A stretch of DNA of 64,000 nucleotides from Aurantiacibacter odishensis (GTDB lineage: Bacteria > Pseudomonadota > Alphaproteobacteria > Sphingomonadales > Sphingomonadaceae), in the NCBI RefSeq assembly GCF_003605195.1, contig NZ_QYOS01000025.1:186001-250000 (forward strand), in the 5' to 3' direction. The notes beneath the pieces were generated by a model. That model had not been told where the DNA came from. It saw only the letters and a list, made by a program, of their open reading frames with translations, and ran no database searches. Positions 57,358-64,000 of this stretch are shown here, piece after piece. The translations under genes and the position numbers were made by a program. How positions within the stretch are numbered: the first letter of the stretch is position 1; every line of letters begins with the position of its first letter.

Positions 57358-58014
57358 ATGAGCCTGCTTGCCGATTACAACCTGCCATTCGCGATTGCCT
57401 TTGGCCTTATGGTTTGTGCGCTGTTGCTCCAGCTGATCGGCCTGGGTGATTTCGATTTCGGCGGCGATATCGAACTGGATGTCGAAGCGCCCGACTTCGA
57501 TGCAAACGCGGCGGAAGTGCCCGATGCCGGGTTTGGCGGAGCCTTGCTCACCCTGCTGGGGCTGGGCCGAGTGCCGCTGATGGTGTGGCTGATGGTGTTC
57601 CTGCTGCTGTTCACCGTGGTGGGCATGGGCATCCAGGTTTTTGCGGAAGAACTCACCGGGAATCCGCTTTACCCATGGCTGGCCGCGCTGTTTTCCAGCG
57701 GGGCGAGCCTGCCGCTGACGGCCACGCTGGTGCGCCCGCTCGGGAACATCCTGCCGCAGGACGAGACGAGCGCCGTGGGGCTGGGCAGCCTTGTCGGGCG
57801 GCGCGGAACTGTCACCACCGGGAAGGCCGAGCGCGGCTCTCCTGCCAGAACGAAAGTGCGCGACCGTCACGGACACGCGCATTACGTAATGCTCGAGCCA
57901 CATGAGGATGCGAGCACGATCCACGAGGGGGACGAGGTTTTGCTCGTGCGCCGCGAGGGAGGCGTTTTTTACGGCGTTCCCCTTTCAGAGCGCAAGCTGG
58001 CGCCAGTGTCCTGA
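57358..58014 (+). CDS. yqiJ: YqiJ-like membrane protein with OB-fold tail
   Basis: A 218-residue protein from the ATG at 57358 (SLLADYNLPFAIAFGLMV). There are three membrane helices (about 8-28, 70-100 and 110-135). The C-terminal soluble domain (GLGSLVGRRGTVTTGKAERG, DEVLLVRREGGVFYGVPL) is an NfeD/OB-fold type. In E. coli the yqiJ product is encoded directly before the flotillin yqiK, exactly as here (25 bp before the next start). It is presumed to help the flotillin in membrane-domain organisation. GTG or ATG starts further upstream are possible but add an unstructured stretch. Confidence 0.82.
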   Translation: MSLLADYNLPFAIAFGLMVCALLLQLIGLGDFDFGGDIELDVEAPDFDANAAEVPDAGFGGALLTLLGLGRVPLMVWLMVFLLLFTVVGMGIQVFAEELTGNPLYPWLAALFSSGASLPLTATLVRPLGNILPQDETSAVGLGSLVGRRGTVTTGKAERGSPARTKVRDRHGHAHYVMLEPHEDASTIHEGDEVLLVRREGGVFYGVPLSERKLAPVS

Positions 58015-58038
58015 CACTAGATAACGACAGGAGAAGAC

Positions 58039-59787
58039 ATGGAAGGTTTACTGGACGCCAGCTTAGTGATGGTGGTGGGAGGCGCAATTCTTGCTCTCGT
58101 CATCATCATCTTCCTGCTGAAGATGTATCGCCGCGCCTCGAAGGAAATCGCATTCGTGCGGACCGGCGTTGGCGGGGAAAAGGTCGTGATGAACGGGGGC
58201 GCGCTGGTGTTCCCGATTTTCCACGAAACCATGCCCGTCAACATGAACACGCTGGTGCTCAGCGTGGTGCGCCGGGATGGTGAGGCGCTGATCACGCTCG
58301 ACCGTCTGCGCATCGATGTGAAGGCGGAATTCTACGTCCGCGTGAAGCCTGACAGCGAAGCTATCGCCATGGCCGCGCAGACGCTGGGCCAGCGCACGAT
58401 GCAGCCCGAAATGCTGAAGGACCTCGTCGAAGGCAAGTTCGTCGACGCGCTGCGCTCCGTCGCTGCGGGCATGACCATGAACGAACTGCACGAACAGCGC
58501 GCGGACTTCGTGCAGAAGGTGCAGCAGGTATCGTCCAACGACCTCGCCATGAACGGTCTGGAGCTTGAATCCGTGTCACTGACCGGTCTCGACCAGACCA
58601 GCATCGAGCACTTCAACGCCAACAACGCCTTCGACGCCGAAGGTCTGACGAAACTGACCGAGCAGATCGAGGCGCGCAAGAAGCTGCGCAACGATATCGA
58701 GCAGGACACGCGCGTGCAGATGGAGACGAAGAACCTCGAGGCCGCGCAGAAGAGCTTCGAGATCAGCCGCGACACCGAATATGCCCGGCTGGAGCAGGAG
58801 CGTGAAGTCGAAGTGCGTCGTGCGGCGCAGATGTCCGAAATCGCCAGCCAGCAGGCTGAGCGCCAGCGCGAGGCCGACGGTGCGCGGATCGAAGCCAAGA
58901 AGCTGGTCGACGCGCAGCAGATCGAGGCAGACAGGCTGGTGGAGGAACGGCGGATCGACCAGGTCCGAGCGCTCGAAATCGCCCGCCAGGAACAGCAGAT
59001 CGCGGTGCAGAACAAGTCTCGCGAGGAAAGCCAGGCCAAGGCCGAAGCCGACGAAGCGCGTGCAAAGGCCGTCGCTGCCGAGGAACAGGTCGCCACGGCC
59101 CGCGAAAGCGAGATTGCGGAGCGTCAGAAGAAGATCGAGCTGATCGAGGCTGCCAAGCAGGCCGAGCGCGACGCGATCAAGATCCGCGTCGATGCCGAAG
59201 CCGACAAGGACGCGGCCACCAACCGCGCCGAAGCTGCCCGCATGGCCGCCAAGGGCGAGGCCGATGCGACAAAGCTGCTGGCCGAAGCCGACCGCGTGAA
59301 GTTCGAAGTGGAAGCTGCCGGCCAGCGCGCCGTCAACGAAGCGGCGAACATCCTGTCGATGGAGCAGATCAGCCTGCAGACCAAGCTGGCCCTGCTGAAA
59401 GTGCTGCCCGAAGTCATCCGCGAAAGCGCGAAGCCGATGGAAGCGATCGACTCGATCAAGATCGTGCAGGTCGACGGCCTTACGCAGAAGTCCGGCGCGC
59501 CGGGCACCACGGCGAACGGCTCCGGCGGTGGCTCGGGCAACCTTGCCAACGATGCCGTGGCCGCAGCGCTGGCCTACCGCGCGCAGGCACCGGTGCTCGA
59601 CGGGCTGATGAAGGAGCTGGGCCTCGACGGCAGCTCGCTCGGCAAGCTGGTGGAAGGCGCGGCAAACGGCAACGCCACCGCCGATTTCAGCGCCTCTGCC
59701 GAAGTGGCGGACGAGAAGGGCACGCCCTCGCTGTTCGACACCGAAACCGACGAGGATGACGAGGGTGGGTCGAAAGCCGCCGACTGA
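58039..59787 (+). CDS. yqiK: flotillin-like SPFH protein (YqiK family)
   Basis: A 582-residue protein. An N-terminal membrane segment (SLVMVVGGAILALVIIIFLL) precedes an SPFH/band-7 domain (about 30-200: FVRTGVGGEKVVMNGGALVF, then ALITLDRLRIDVKAEFYVRV). A long Ala/Glu/Lys/Arg coiled coil follows (about 210-440: EARKKLRNDIEQDTRVQMET and onwards). The C-terminal oligomerisation region has ISLQTKLALLKVLPEVIRES, then a Gly/Ser linker and an acidic end. Flotillins organise membrane microdomains. It is paired with the YqiJ-like gene and followed by a strong terminator. Confidence 0.95.
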   Translation: MEGLLDASLVMVVGGAILALVIIIFLLKMYRRASKEIAFVRTGVGGEKVVMNGGALVFPIFHETMPVNMNTLVLSVVRRDGEALITLDRLRIDVKAEFYVRVKPDSEAIAMAAQTLGQRTMQPEMLKDLVEGKFVDALRSVAAGMTMNELHEQRADFVQKVQQVSSNDLAMNGLELESVSLTGLDQTSIEHFNANNAFDAEGLTKLTEQIEARKKLRNDIEQDTRVQMETKNLEAAQKSFEISRDTEYARLEQEREVEVRRAAQMSEIASQQAERQREADGARIEAKKLVDAQQIEADRLVEERRIDQVRALEIARQEQQIAVQNKSREESQAKAEADEARAKAVAAEEQVATARESEIAERQKKIELIEAAKQAERDAIKIRVDAEADKDAATNRAEAARMAAKGEADATKLLAEADRVKFEVEAAGQRAVNEAANILSMEQISLQTKLALLKVLPEVIRESAKPMEAIDSIKIVQVDGLTQKSGAPGTTANGSGGGSGNLANDAVAAALAYRAQAPVLDGLMKELGLDGSSLGKLVEGAANGNATADFSASAEVADEKGTPSLFDTETDEDDEGGSKAAD

Positions 59788-59810
59788 TCCCGACTTGCAT
59801 TGCAAACGAA

Positions 59811-59840
59811 GGCCCCCGGTTCGCGCCGGGGGCCTTTTTT
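59811..59840 (+). terminator. Rho-independent terminator after the flotillin gene
   Basis: A 9-bp GC stem (GGCCCCCGG with CCGGGGGCC), a TTCGCG loop and six T residues, 23 bp after the stop codon. It also separates the converging small gene on the minus strand. Confidence 0.93.
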
Positions 59841-59852
59841 GCTGGGAGCCAG

Positions 59853-60056
59853 CTATTCGCCGATCAGGTCCAGCCAGGCCACCACGTCGTTATCGGTGGC
59901 GATGTAGAGCCCTTCCTGCACGTCCTCCGGCTGCGCATTGGCGATCCGCATCGCCTCGGCCAGCGGACCGTAGAACAGCGTGTTCGCCGCCCCGCCTTCG
60001 GGACCGCCGTCGAGGTGATAGAGCCGCACGGTAGCATCCTGGTAAGTGGTACGCAT
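59853..60056 (-). CDS. small conserved hypothetical protein
   Basis: A 67-residue protein (MRTTYQDATVRLYHLDGGPE) with YGPLAEAMRIANAQPEDVQE and a hydrophobic end YIATDNDVVAWLDLIGE. It has no signal or membrane segment. It is translationally linked to the DUF4169 gene upstream (stop and start share one base). The function is unknown. Confidence 0.7.
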   Translation of the reverse strand: MRTTYQDATVRLYHLDGGPEGGAANTLFYGPLAEAMRIANAQPEDVQEGLYIATDNDVVAWLDLIGE

Positions 60057-60238
60057 CAGTCGTCCCGCTCCAGCTTTGCCCCGTCCAACTGGCGGCTGGC
60101 GCGCGCTTCTTCCGCCTTGCGTGACGCTAGTTCAGCCTTGCCTAGGCCATGCTGCGCGCGGGCAGAGGCGGCGTCCTTCTCCCTCGCCGCACGGTCGCGG
60201 CGCTTGCGGGCCATGCGCAGGTTGATCACCTTGGCCAA
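60056..60238 (-). CDS. DUF4169 family protein
   Basis: A 60-residue highly charged helical protein (MAKVINLRMARKRRDRAARE) with many Arg, Lys, Ala and Glu. The N-terminal pattern V-N-L-R-x-A-R-K-x-x-x-R is that of DUF4169, a small family of alphaproteobacteria. Nucleic-acid contact is conceivable but not shown. It lies 3 nt after greB and may be co-transcribed with it. Confidence 0.8.
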   Translation of the reverse strand: MAKVINLRMARKRRDRAAREKDAASARAQHGLGKAELASRKAEEARASRQLDGAKLERDD

Positions 60239-60241
60239 GGC

Positions 60242-60739
60242 TCAGGCGACCTTTTTGGGATAGGTGATGGCCATTACTTCCCATTCCTTCTCGCCGCCCG
60301 GCAGGCGCACCGTGCGAAGGTCGCCCACCTGCGCGCCGCGCAAGGCACGGGCGATGGGGCTGGACCAGCCGACAAGACCCTTGCCCGCATCCTGTTCCTT
60401 GTCCCCCACGATGGTGAGCGTGCGCTCCTCGCCGTCTTCGTCCGCAATCGTCACGGTCGCGCCGAAGAACACCCGGCTCTTGTCCGGCTGCTGGCTGGGG
60501 TCGACCACCTTGGCGAACTTCATCACCTTGGCGAGAAAGGCCAGTTCGCGGTCGATCTCGCGCATCTTCTTGCGCCCGTAGAGGTAATCACCGTTTTCGC
60601 TGCGATCGCCGTTGCCGGCGGCCCAGCTCACGATCTCCACGATCTCGGGACGTTCCTTTCCCAGCAGGTGATCATAACGGGCCTTCAGCGCGGCGAGGCC
60701 GGCGGGGGTGATGGGCTGGGTGTTGTCCGGAGAGGGCAT
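60242..60739 (-). CDS. greB: transcription elongation factor GreB
   Basis: A 165-residue factor that rescues backtracked RNA polymerase by stimulating transcript cleavage. The N-terminal coiled coil carries the acidic tip in WAAGNGDRSENGDYLYGRKK, with the GDRSENGDY(L/I)YGKK pattern characteristic of GreB rather than GreA. The C-terminal FKBP-like domain has VTIADEDGEERTLTIVGDKE and LVGWSSPIARALRGAQVGD. It is the first gene of a greB-DUF4169-hypothetical unit. Confidence 0.95.
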   Translation of the reverse strand: MPSPDNTQPITPAGLAALKARYDHLLGKERPEIVEIVSWAAGNGDRSENGDYLYGRKKMREIDRELAFLAKVMKFAKVVDPSQQPDKSRVFFGATVTIADEDGEERTLTIVGDKEQDAGKGLVGWSSPIARALRGAQVGDLRTVRLPGGEKEWEVMAITYPKKVA

Positions 60740-60854
60740 GGACGCGCTATAGCGCGGTCAGACAATGGGGCTAGATCGAATGTCAGCGAACGACCCGATT
60801 GTGGACATAGAGGTTTGATGCCATCCTCCGCAAAGTAATTGCGGAGTGTGACGG

Positions 60855-61064
60855 TTGACGCATTGGGCGCGGATAGCAGATTTTTTAGGCACAGCCCTGT
60901 TTGGAGCGACGGGAGCGCTGCTGTATGAAGATTTCTCAGCGGGGCGGGAGACTTCGAGCGTCGCGACCGCAGCAACGCTCTTTCTTGCTTTTTCCTTCTG
61001 GGCCATCTCCGAGTTCGGGCGTCGCAGGCAGGAGGCTCATCGACGGAAGCCGATTGCCGATTGA
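60855..61064 (+). CDS. possible small membrane protein (TTG start)
   Basis: A 69-codon frame starting with TTG, with GGAG 8 nt upstream. It encodes two hydrophobic stretches (ARIADFLGTALFGATGALLY and TAATLFLAFSFWAI) and a basic end (FGRRRQEAHRRKP), a membrane-protein pattern. The region is less GC-rich than the neighbours. The TTG start and lack of a known family make it uncertain. The rest of the 360-bp gap between greB and the lytic transglycosylase gene has no other feature. Confidence 0.4.
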   Translation: MTHWARIADFLGTALFGATGALLYEDFSAGRETSSVATAATLFLAFSFWAISEFGRRRQEAHRRKPIAD

Positions 61065-61099
61065 GCGAATGACCGTTTTCCACCCCATTGCGGACGTTA

Positions 61100-63043
61100 T
61101 TATCGCAGAAAATCGGTCACGTGGCGCGGCTCTCCGGCGCGGCCGGTGCGGTCGGGATAGAGGTGTTCGTAGACCACCGCGTTTTCCACCACGCGCTGCA
61201 CGTAGTTCTTCGTCTCGAAGAAACCGATCTGCTCGATCCACTTGAGCCAGTCGCCCGTCACGCGCGGGTCGCCGTTCTCGCGCAGCCAGCGGTTCACGTT
61301 GCCGGGACCGGCGTTGTAGGCCGCAATGGCGAGCGGATAGCTGCCGTCGTAATAGGAAATCAGCCGCTCGATGTGGTTGGAACCCAGCATCATCGCATAT
61401 TGCGGATCGTCGATCAGGCGGCTTGCCGAATACTGAACGCGGGCGCGGCGCGCCTCTTCCTGCGCGGTGGCGGGCATGAACTGCATGATGCCGCGCGCGC
61501 CTGCATGGCTGATGGCGTTTTCGGCAAACTGGCTCTCCTGCCGGGCCAAGGCGTGGATCATGGTCCAGTTGGTGCCGGGCGGCGTATCAAGCGTGGGATA
61601 GCCGATGCGGGTGAAGCCCTGGTGCCCGTGCTCCATCGCGGAGTCGGCGAGGTTCACGGCAAGATCGCGGCGACCGATGTCGCGGGCGAGTTCGGCGACA
61701 AGCACGTGCTCGGCCACGGTATCTGCCTGGTCGGCGATGGAGCGGTAGAAGCGAATGCCGGTGCTCCACGGCGCATCGCGGGCGACTTCGGAAACGGCGC
61801 GGGTGATCGGCTTGTTGAGGAACGCCTGGCGTTCCGCCTCGGTCGGCGTGCCCTGCGGCATCCGGTCGAAGCTGGGCACGTCGCGGCCCAGCCGGTCGAG
61901 CGCCATCAGGCCATAGAACTTGTCGGCATAGTCGGCGGCCATCTCGTAATGGCGCGTCGCCTCCGCCGTGTTCCCGGCGCGGCGATAGGCCTCGCCTGCC
62001 CAGAAGAACCCCTTGGAGCGGGTCTGCGGCGTGCGCGCGGCGGCACCGTACTGGTAGAACAGCGGCGCGGCGGCGGCGCCGTCGCCCAGTTGCCACAGGG
62101 CGTTGGTGCCGCCCAGCCACATCAGCGAAGTATAATCGTCGCGCAGGCGGTATTCGCCGGTGGAAATGTCATAGCCGGGCTCGAACGCCTCGATCGCGCG
62201 AGCGGCAACACGGACGCTGTCGCGCGTGTTGGCGGCGCGGGCCACGGCGAGGAGTTCGGTGATCCAGGCGGTCTGGTCGAGGGGAAGGGCGGCAAGTTGA
62301 GGCCCGTCCACGATCATGCGGACGGCTTCGCCGGAGCGGCCTTCCTGCCGCAGTTCGCGGCTGCGGTTGAACAGGTAGCCCGGATCGGCCATCGCGCCCG
62401 GCGCGTCGGTCGCCCCGTCGCCGCCCTGAAGGATGGCAAGGCGCGCGGCAAAGACGCGGCGCTTGTTGGGGGAAACACGGTCGATCTGGCGCGCGGCAGC
62501 ATCGCCTTCACGCTGCCACAGAAGGGCATCCATCCGCATGTCCTGATCGGCCTGGGTGAAATCACTGCCGAAGTTGGCGGAGAGCGCGGCTTCGGCCGTC
62601 GGACTCATCTCGCCGCCGCGCCATGCCTCCAGCGCCCAGCGCTCGGAGGCGGCGCGATCCTGCCCCATCAGGGCCAGCGCATAGTGCGCCTTGGCGTAGT
62701 TGGTGACGGGGTCCTCGTTCTCGAAGAAACGTAGCAGCACGCCGGGCTCTGTAAATTCGGAACGCAGGCGCTGCTCGGCGCGGGCGCGCAGCGTCGTCTC
62801 GTCCGGGAAACCGGGGTTGGCGAGCAGGAAGTTCGCATATTCGTTGAACGGCAACTGTGCCTGCCGGTCCTCCCACAATCGCTCCCACCGGGTGATCTCC
62901 TGCGCCATCGGGCCGGGCTGCTGAGCCACGAGCTGGGCGCGGTTGCGATCCCATTCGGCGGCATCTTGGGCGAAAGCGCCGGATGACATGAAGGCAGGGG
63001 CGGCCATGGCCGCAACGAGAGCTACAAGAGGAAGTCGAACCAT
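61100..63043 (-). CDS. slt: soluble lytic murein transglycosylase (Slt type)
   Basis: A 647-residue periplasmic enzyme. The signal peptide (MVRLPLVALVAAMAAPAFMS) is followed by a long superhelical domain of helical repeats (about 40-470). The C-terminal lysozyme-like SLT domain carries the catalytic Glu in ALARQESQFAENAISHAGAR. GIMQFMPATAQEEARRA and AYNAGPGNVNRWLRENGD complete it. It cleaves the MurNAc-GlcNAc bond with formation of 1,6-anhydro-MurNAc. Starts at 63043 (AGGATG before it) and 63052 are both plausible. It is divergent from dapA. Confidence 0.95.
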   Translation of the reverse strand: MVRLPLVALVAAMAAPAFMSSGAFAQDAAEWDRNRAQLVAQQPGPMAQEITRWERLWEDRQAQLPFNEYANFLLANPGFPDETTLRARAEQRLRSEFTEPGVLLRFFENEDPVTNYAKAHYALALMGQDRAASERWALEAWRGGEMSPTAEAALSANFGSDFTQADQDMRMDALLWQREGDAAARQIDRVSPNKRRVFAARLAILQGGDGATDAPGAMADPGYLFNRSRELRQEGRSGEAVRMIVDGPQLAALPLDQTAWITELLAVARAANTRDSVRVAARAIEAFEPGYDISTGEYRLRDDYTSLMWLGGTNALWQLGDGAAAAPLFYQYGAAARTPQTRSKGFFWAGEAYRRAGNTAEATRHYEMAADYADKFYGLMALDRLGRDVPSFDRMPQGTPTEAERQAFLNKPITRAVSEVARDAPWSTGIRFYRSIADQADTVAEHVLVAELARDIGRRDLAVNLADSAMEHGHQGFTRIGYPTLDTPPGTNWTMIHALARQESQFAENAISHAGARGIMQFMPATAQEEARRARVQYSASRLIDDPQYAMMLGSNHIERLISYYDGSYPLAIAAYNAGPGNVNRWLRENGDPRVTGDWLKWIEQIGFFETKNYVQRVVENAVVYEHLYPDRTGRAGEPRHVTDFLR

Positions 63044-63185
63044 GCTGGACATCCTATGGGGCGCATCCTTATCAGGCGCTGAATACATAATCCCTCCGAA
63101 TGGGTAAGGCTATTGGGAAAGAGCGCTGTTTCGGCGCGATTTTCCTTCGAGTCGTCTTTTCACACCAACGCACGAGAGGCGTAAA

Positions 63186-64000
63186 ATGTTCTCAGGTTCG
63201 ATTCCCGCGCTCGCCACCCCGTTTGCCGGCGACGATGTCGACGAGGAAGCCTACCGCCGCTTCATCGACTGGCAGATCGAAAACGGGTCGAGCGCGCTCG
63301 TTCCCTGCGGCACGACCGGCGAAAGCGCCACGCTGGACAACGACGAGCATCACAAGGTCATCGCCGTGTGCGCAGAAGTGGCAAAGGGGCGCGTACCGGT
63401 GATCGCGGGCGCAGGCTCCAACGACACGCAGACCGCGCTCTGGCACATCAAGGAAGCGCAGACCGCCGGGGCCGACGCGCTGCTGCTGGTCGCGCCCTAT
63501 TACAACCGTCCTTCGCAGGAAGGGCTGCTGGCGCACTTCAGCTATCTGGCGGAGCGGGCGGACCTGCCTATCGTGCTCTATAACGTGCCCGGCCGCACGG
63601 TGACGGATATCGCGCCCGAGACGGTGATCGAACTGCACCGCCGTTTCCCGGACAAGATCGTGGCGATCAAGGATGCCAGCGGCGACCTTTCGCGCGTTGT
63701 CACGCATCGCATGGGCGCAGGGCCGGACTTCTGCCAGCTGTCGGGCGACGATCCGCTGGTGCTGGCAGGCTACGCGCTGGGCCAGACCGGCTGCATATCG
63801 GTGACGGCCAACGTCGCACCCAAGCTGTGCGCCGATTTCCACGCCGCCGCCGCTGCGGGCGATTTCGCCACGGCGCGCGAACTCAACGAGCGGCTCTACC
63901 CGCTGCACCGGGCGATGTTCGCCGATGCCAGCCCGGCGCCTGCCAAGTATGCGCTCAGCAAGCTGTTCGACTGGTTCAGCCCCGATGTGCGCCTGCCCAT
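63186..64000 (+). CDS. dapA: 4-hydroxy-tetrahydrodipicolinate synthase, 3' end outside window
   Basis: Condenses pyruvate with aspartate semialdehyde, the first step of the lysine/meso-DAP branch. About 271 of roughly 292 residues are visible, with no stop before the right edge. The motifs are LVPCGTTGESATLD, APYYNRPSQEGLLAHF, VLYNVPGRTVTDI with the catalytic Tyr, and KIVAIKDASGDL with the Schiff-base Lys. GAGGCG precedes the ATG at 63186. It is divergent from the lytic transglycosylase gene; both serve peptidoglycan. Confidence 0.97.
   Translation, partial: MFSGSIPALATPFAGDDVDEEAYRRFIDWQIENGSSALVPCGTTGESATLDNDEHHKVIAVCAEVAKGRVPVIAGAGSNDTQTALWHIKEAQTAGADALLLVAPYYNRPSQEGLLAHFSYLAERADLPIVLYNVPGRTVTDIAPETVIELHRRFPDKIVAIKDASGDLSRVVTHRMGAGPDFCQLSGDDPLVLAGYALGQTGCISVTANVAPKLCADFHAAAAAGDFATARELNERLYPLHRAMFADASPAPAKYALSKLFDWFSPDVRLP

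Noticed and set aside
63186-63225. GGTTCGATTCCCGC, resembling a tRNA T-loop
   Set aside because: It lies in the dapA start region and encodes GSIPALA. No acceptor stem, D-loop or anticodon arm flanks it.

Overview
The window looks like a chromosomal segment of a GC-rich alphaproteobacterium, most likely order Sphingomonadales (Erythrobacteraceae/Sphingomonadaceae-like). This rests on codon usage, on the mdh-sucD-sucA-sucB-lpdA gene order, on several small proteins of a type I associate with sphingomonads, and on an alphaproteobacterial LexA box (GTTC-N7-GTTC) upstream of uvrA. No rRNA, tRNA, CRISPR array, IS element or prophage was recognised. Both ends cut a gene: lpdA on the left, dapA on the right.

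1-7.7 kb: a minus-strand TCA operon (mdh, sucD, sucA, sucB, a small lipoprotein, lpdA). sucC is not present. 8-9.5 kb: a small conserved protein and a SleB-type cell-wall hydrolase. 9.6-14.2 kb: a cobalamin riboswitch followed by a translationally overlapping btuB-btuF-btuC-btuD uptake operon. 14.2-18.9 kb: an M3 peptidase, a lipoprotein, a membrane-anchored GH24 lysozyme and ThpR.

19-29.2 kb is a cell-surface island. It holds a Slam-like (DUF560) outer-membrane protein and two lipoprotein loci with Pro-Thr linkers and tandem TbpB-like barrel units; the first locus is interrupted by an in-frame TGA. A large YadA-type trimeric autotransporter converges on them. The arrangement suggests a Slam exporter beside its own lipoprotein substrates.

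29.6-32.6 kb: uvrA with a LexA box. 32.7-34 kb: an AT-rich two-gene cassette, unlike its surroundings, with a HEPN-like Rx6H motif; it is a defence or toxin candidate. 34-36.3 kb: accessory genes including a terminase-small-subunit-like HTH protein that has absorbed a dispersed palindromic repeat, then RlpA. 36.3-37.1 kb: a 0.78-kb non-coding stretch with a strong minus-strand terminator and three clustered DnaA-box-like sites.

37-64 kb is mostly housekeeping and envelope genes: argG, a MATE exporter, two tandem cyclopropane-fatty-acid synthases, an MsrP-like Tat-exported molybdoenzyme with its cytochrome b and a pteridine-reductase-like SDR, a PQQ-type sugar dehydrogenase, a periplasmic ClpP-like protein, glutamine-dependent NAD synthetase, an APC permease, a methyltransferase, DUF418, rlmN, an acidic outer-membrane barrel, a YqiJ/YqiK (flotillin) pair, greB, a soluble lytic transglycosylase and dapA.
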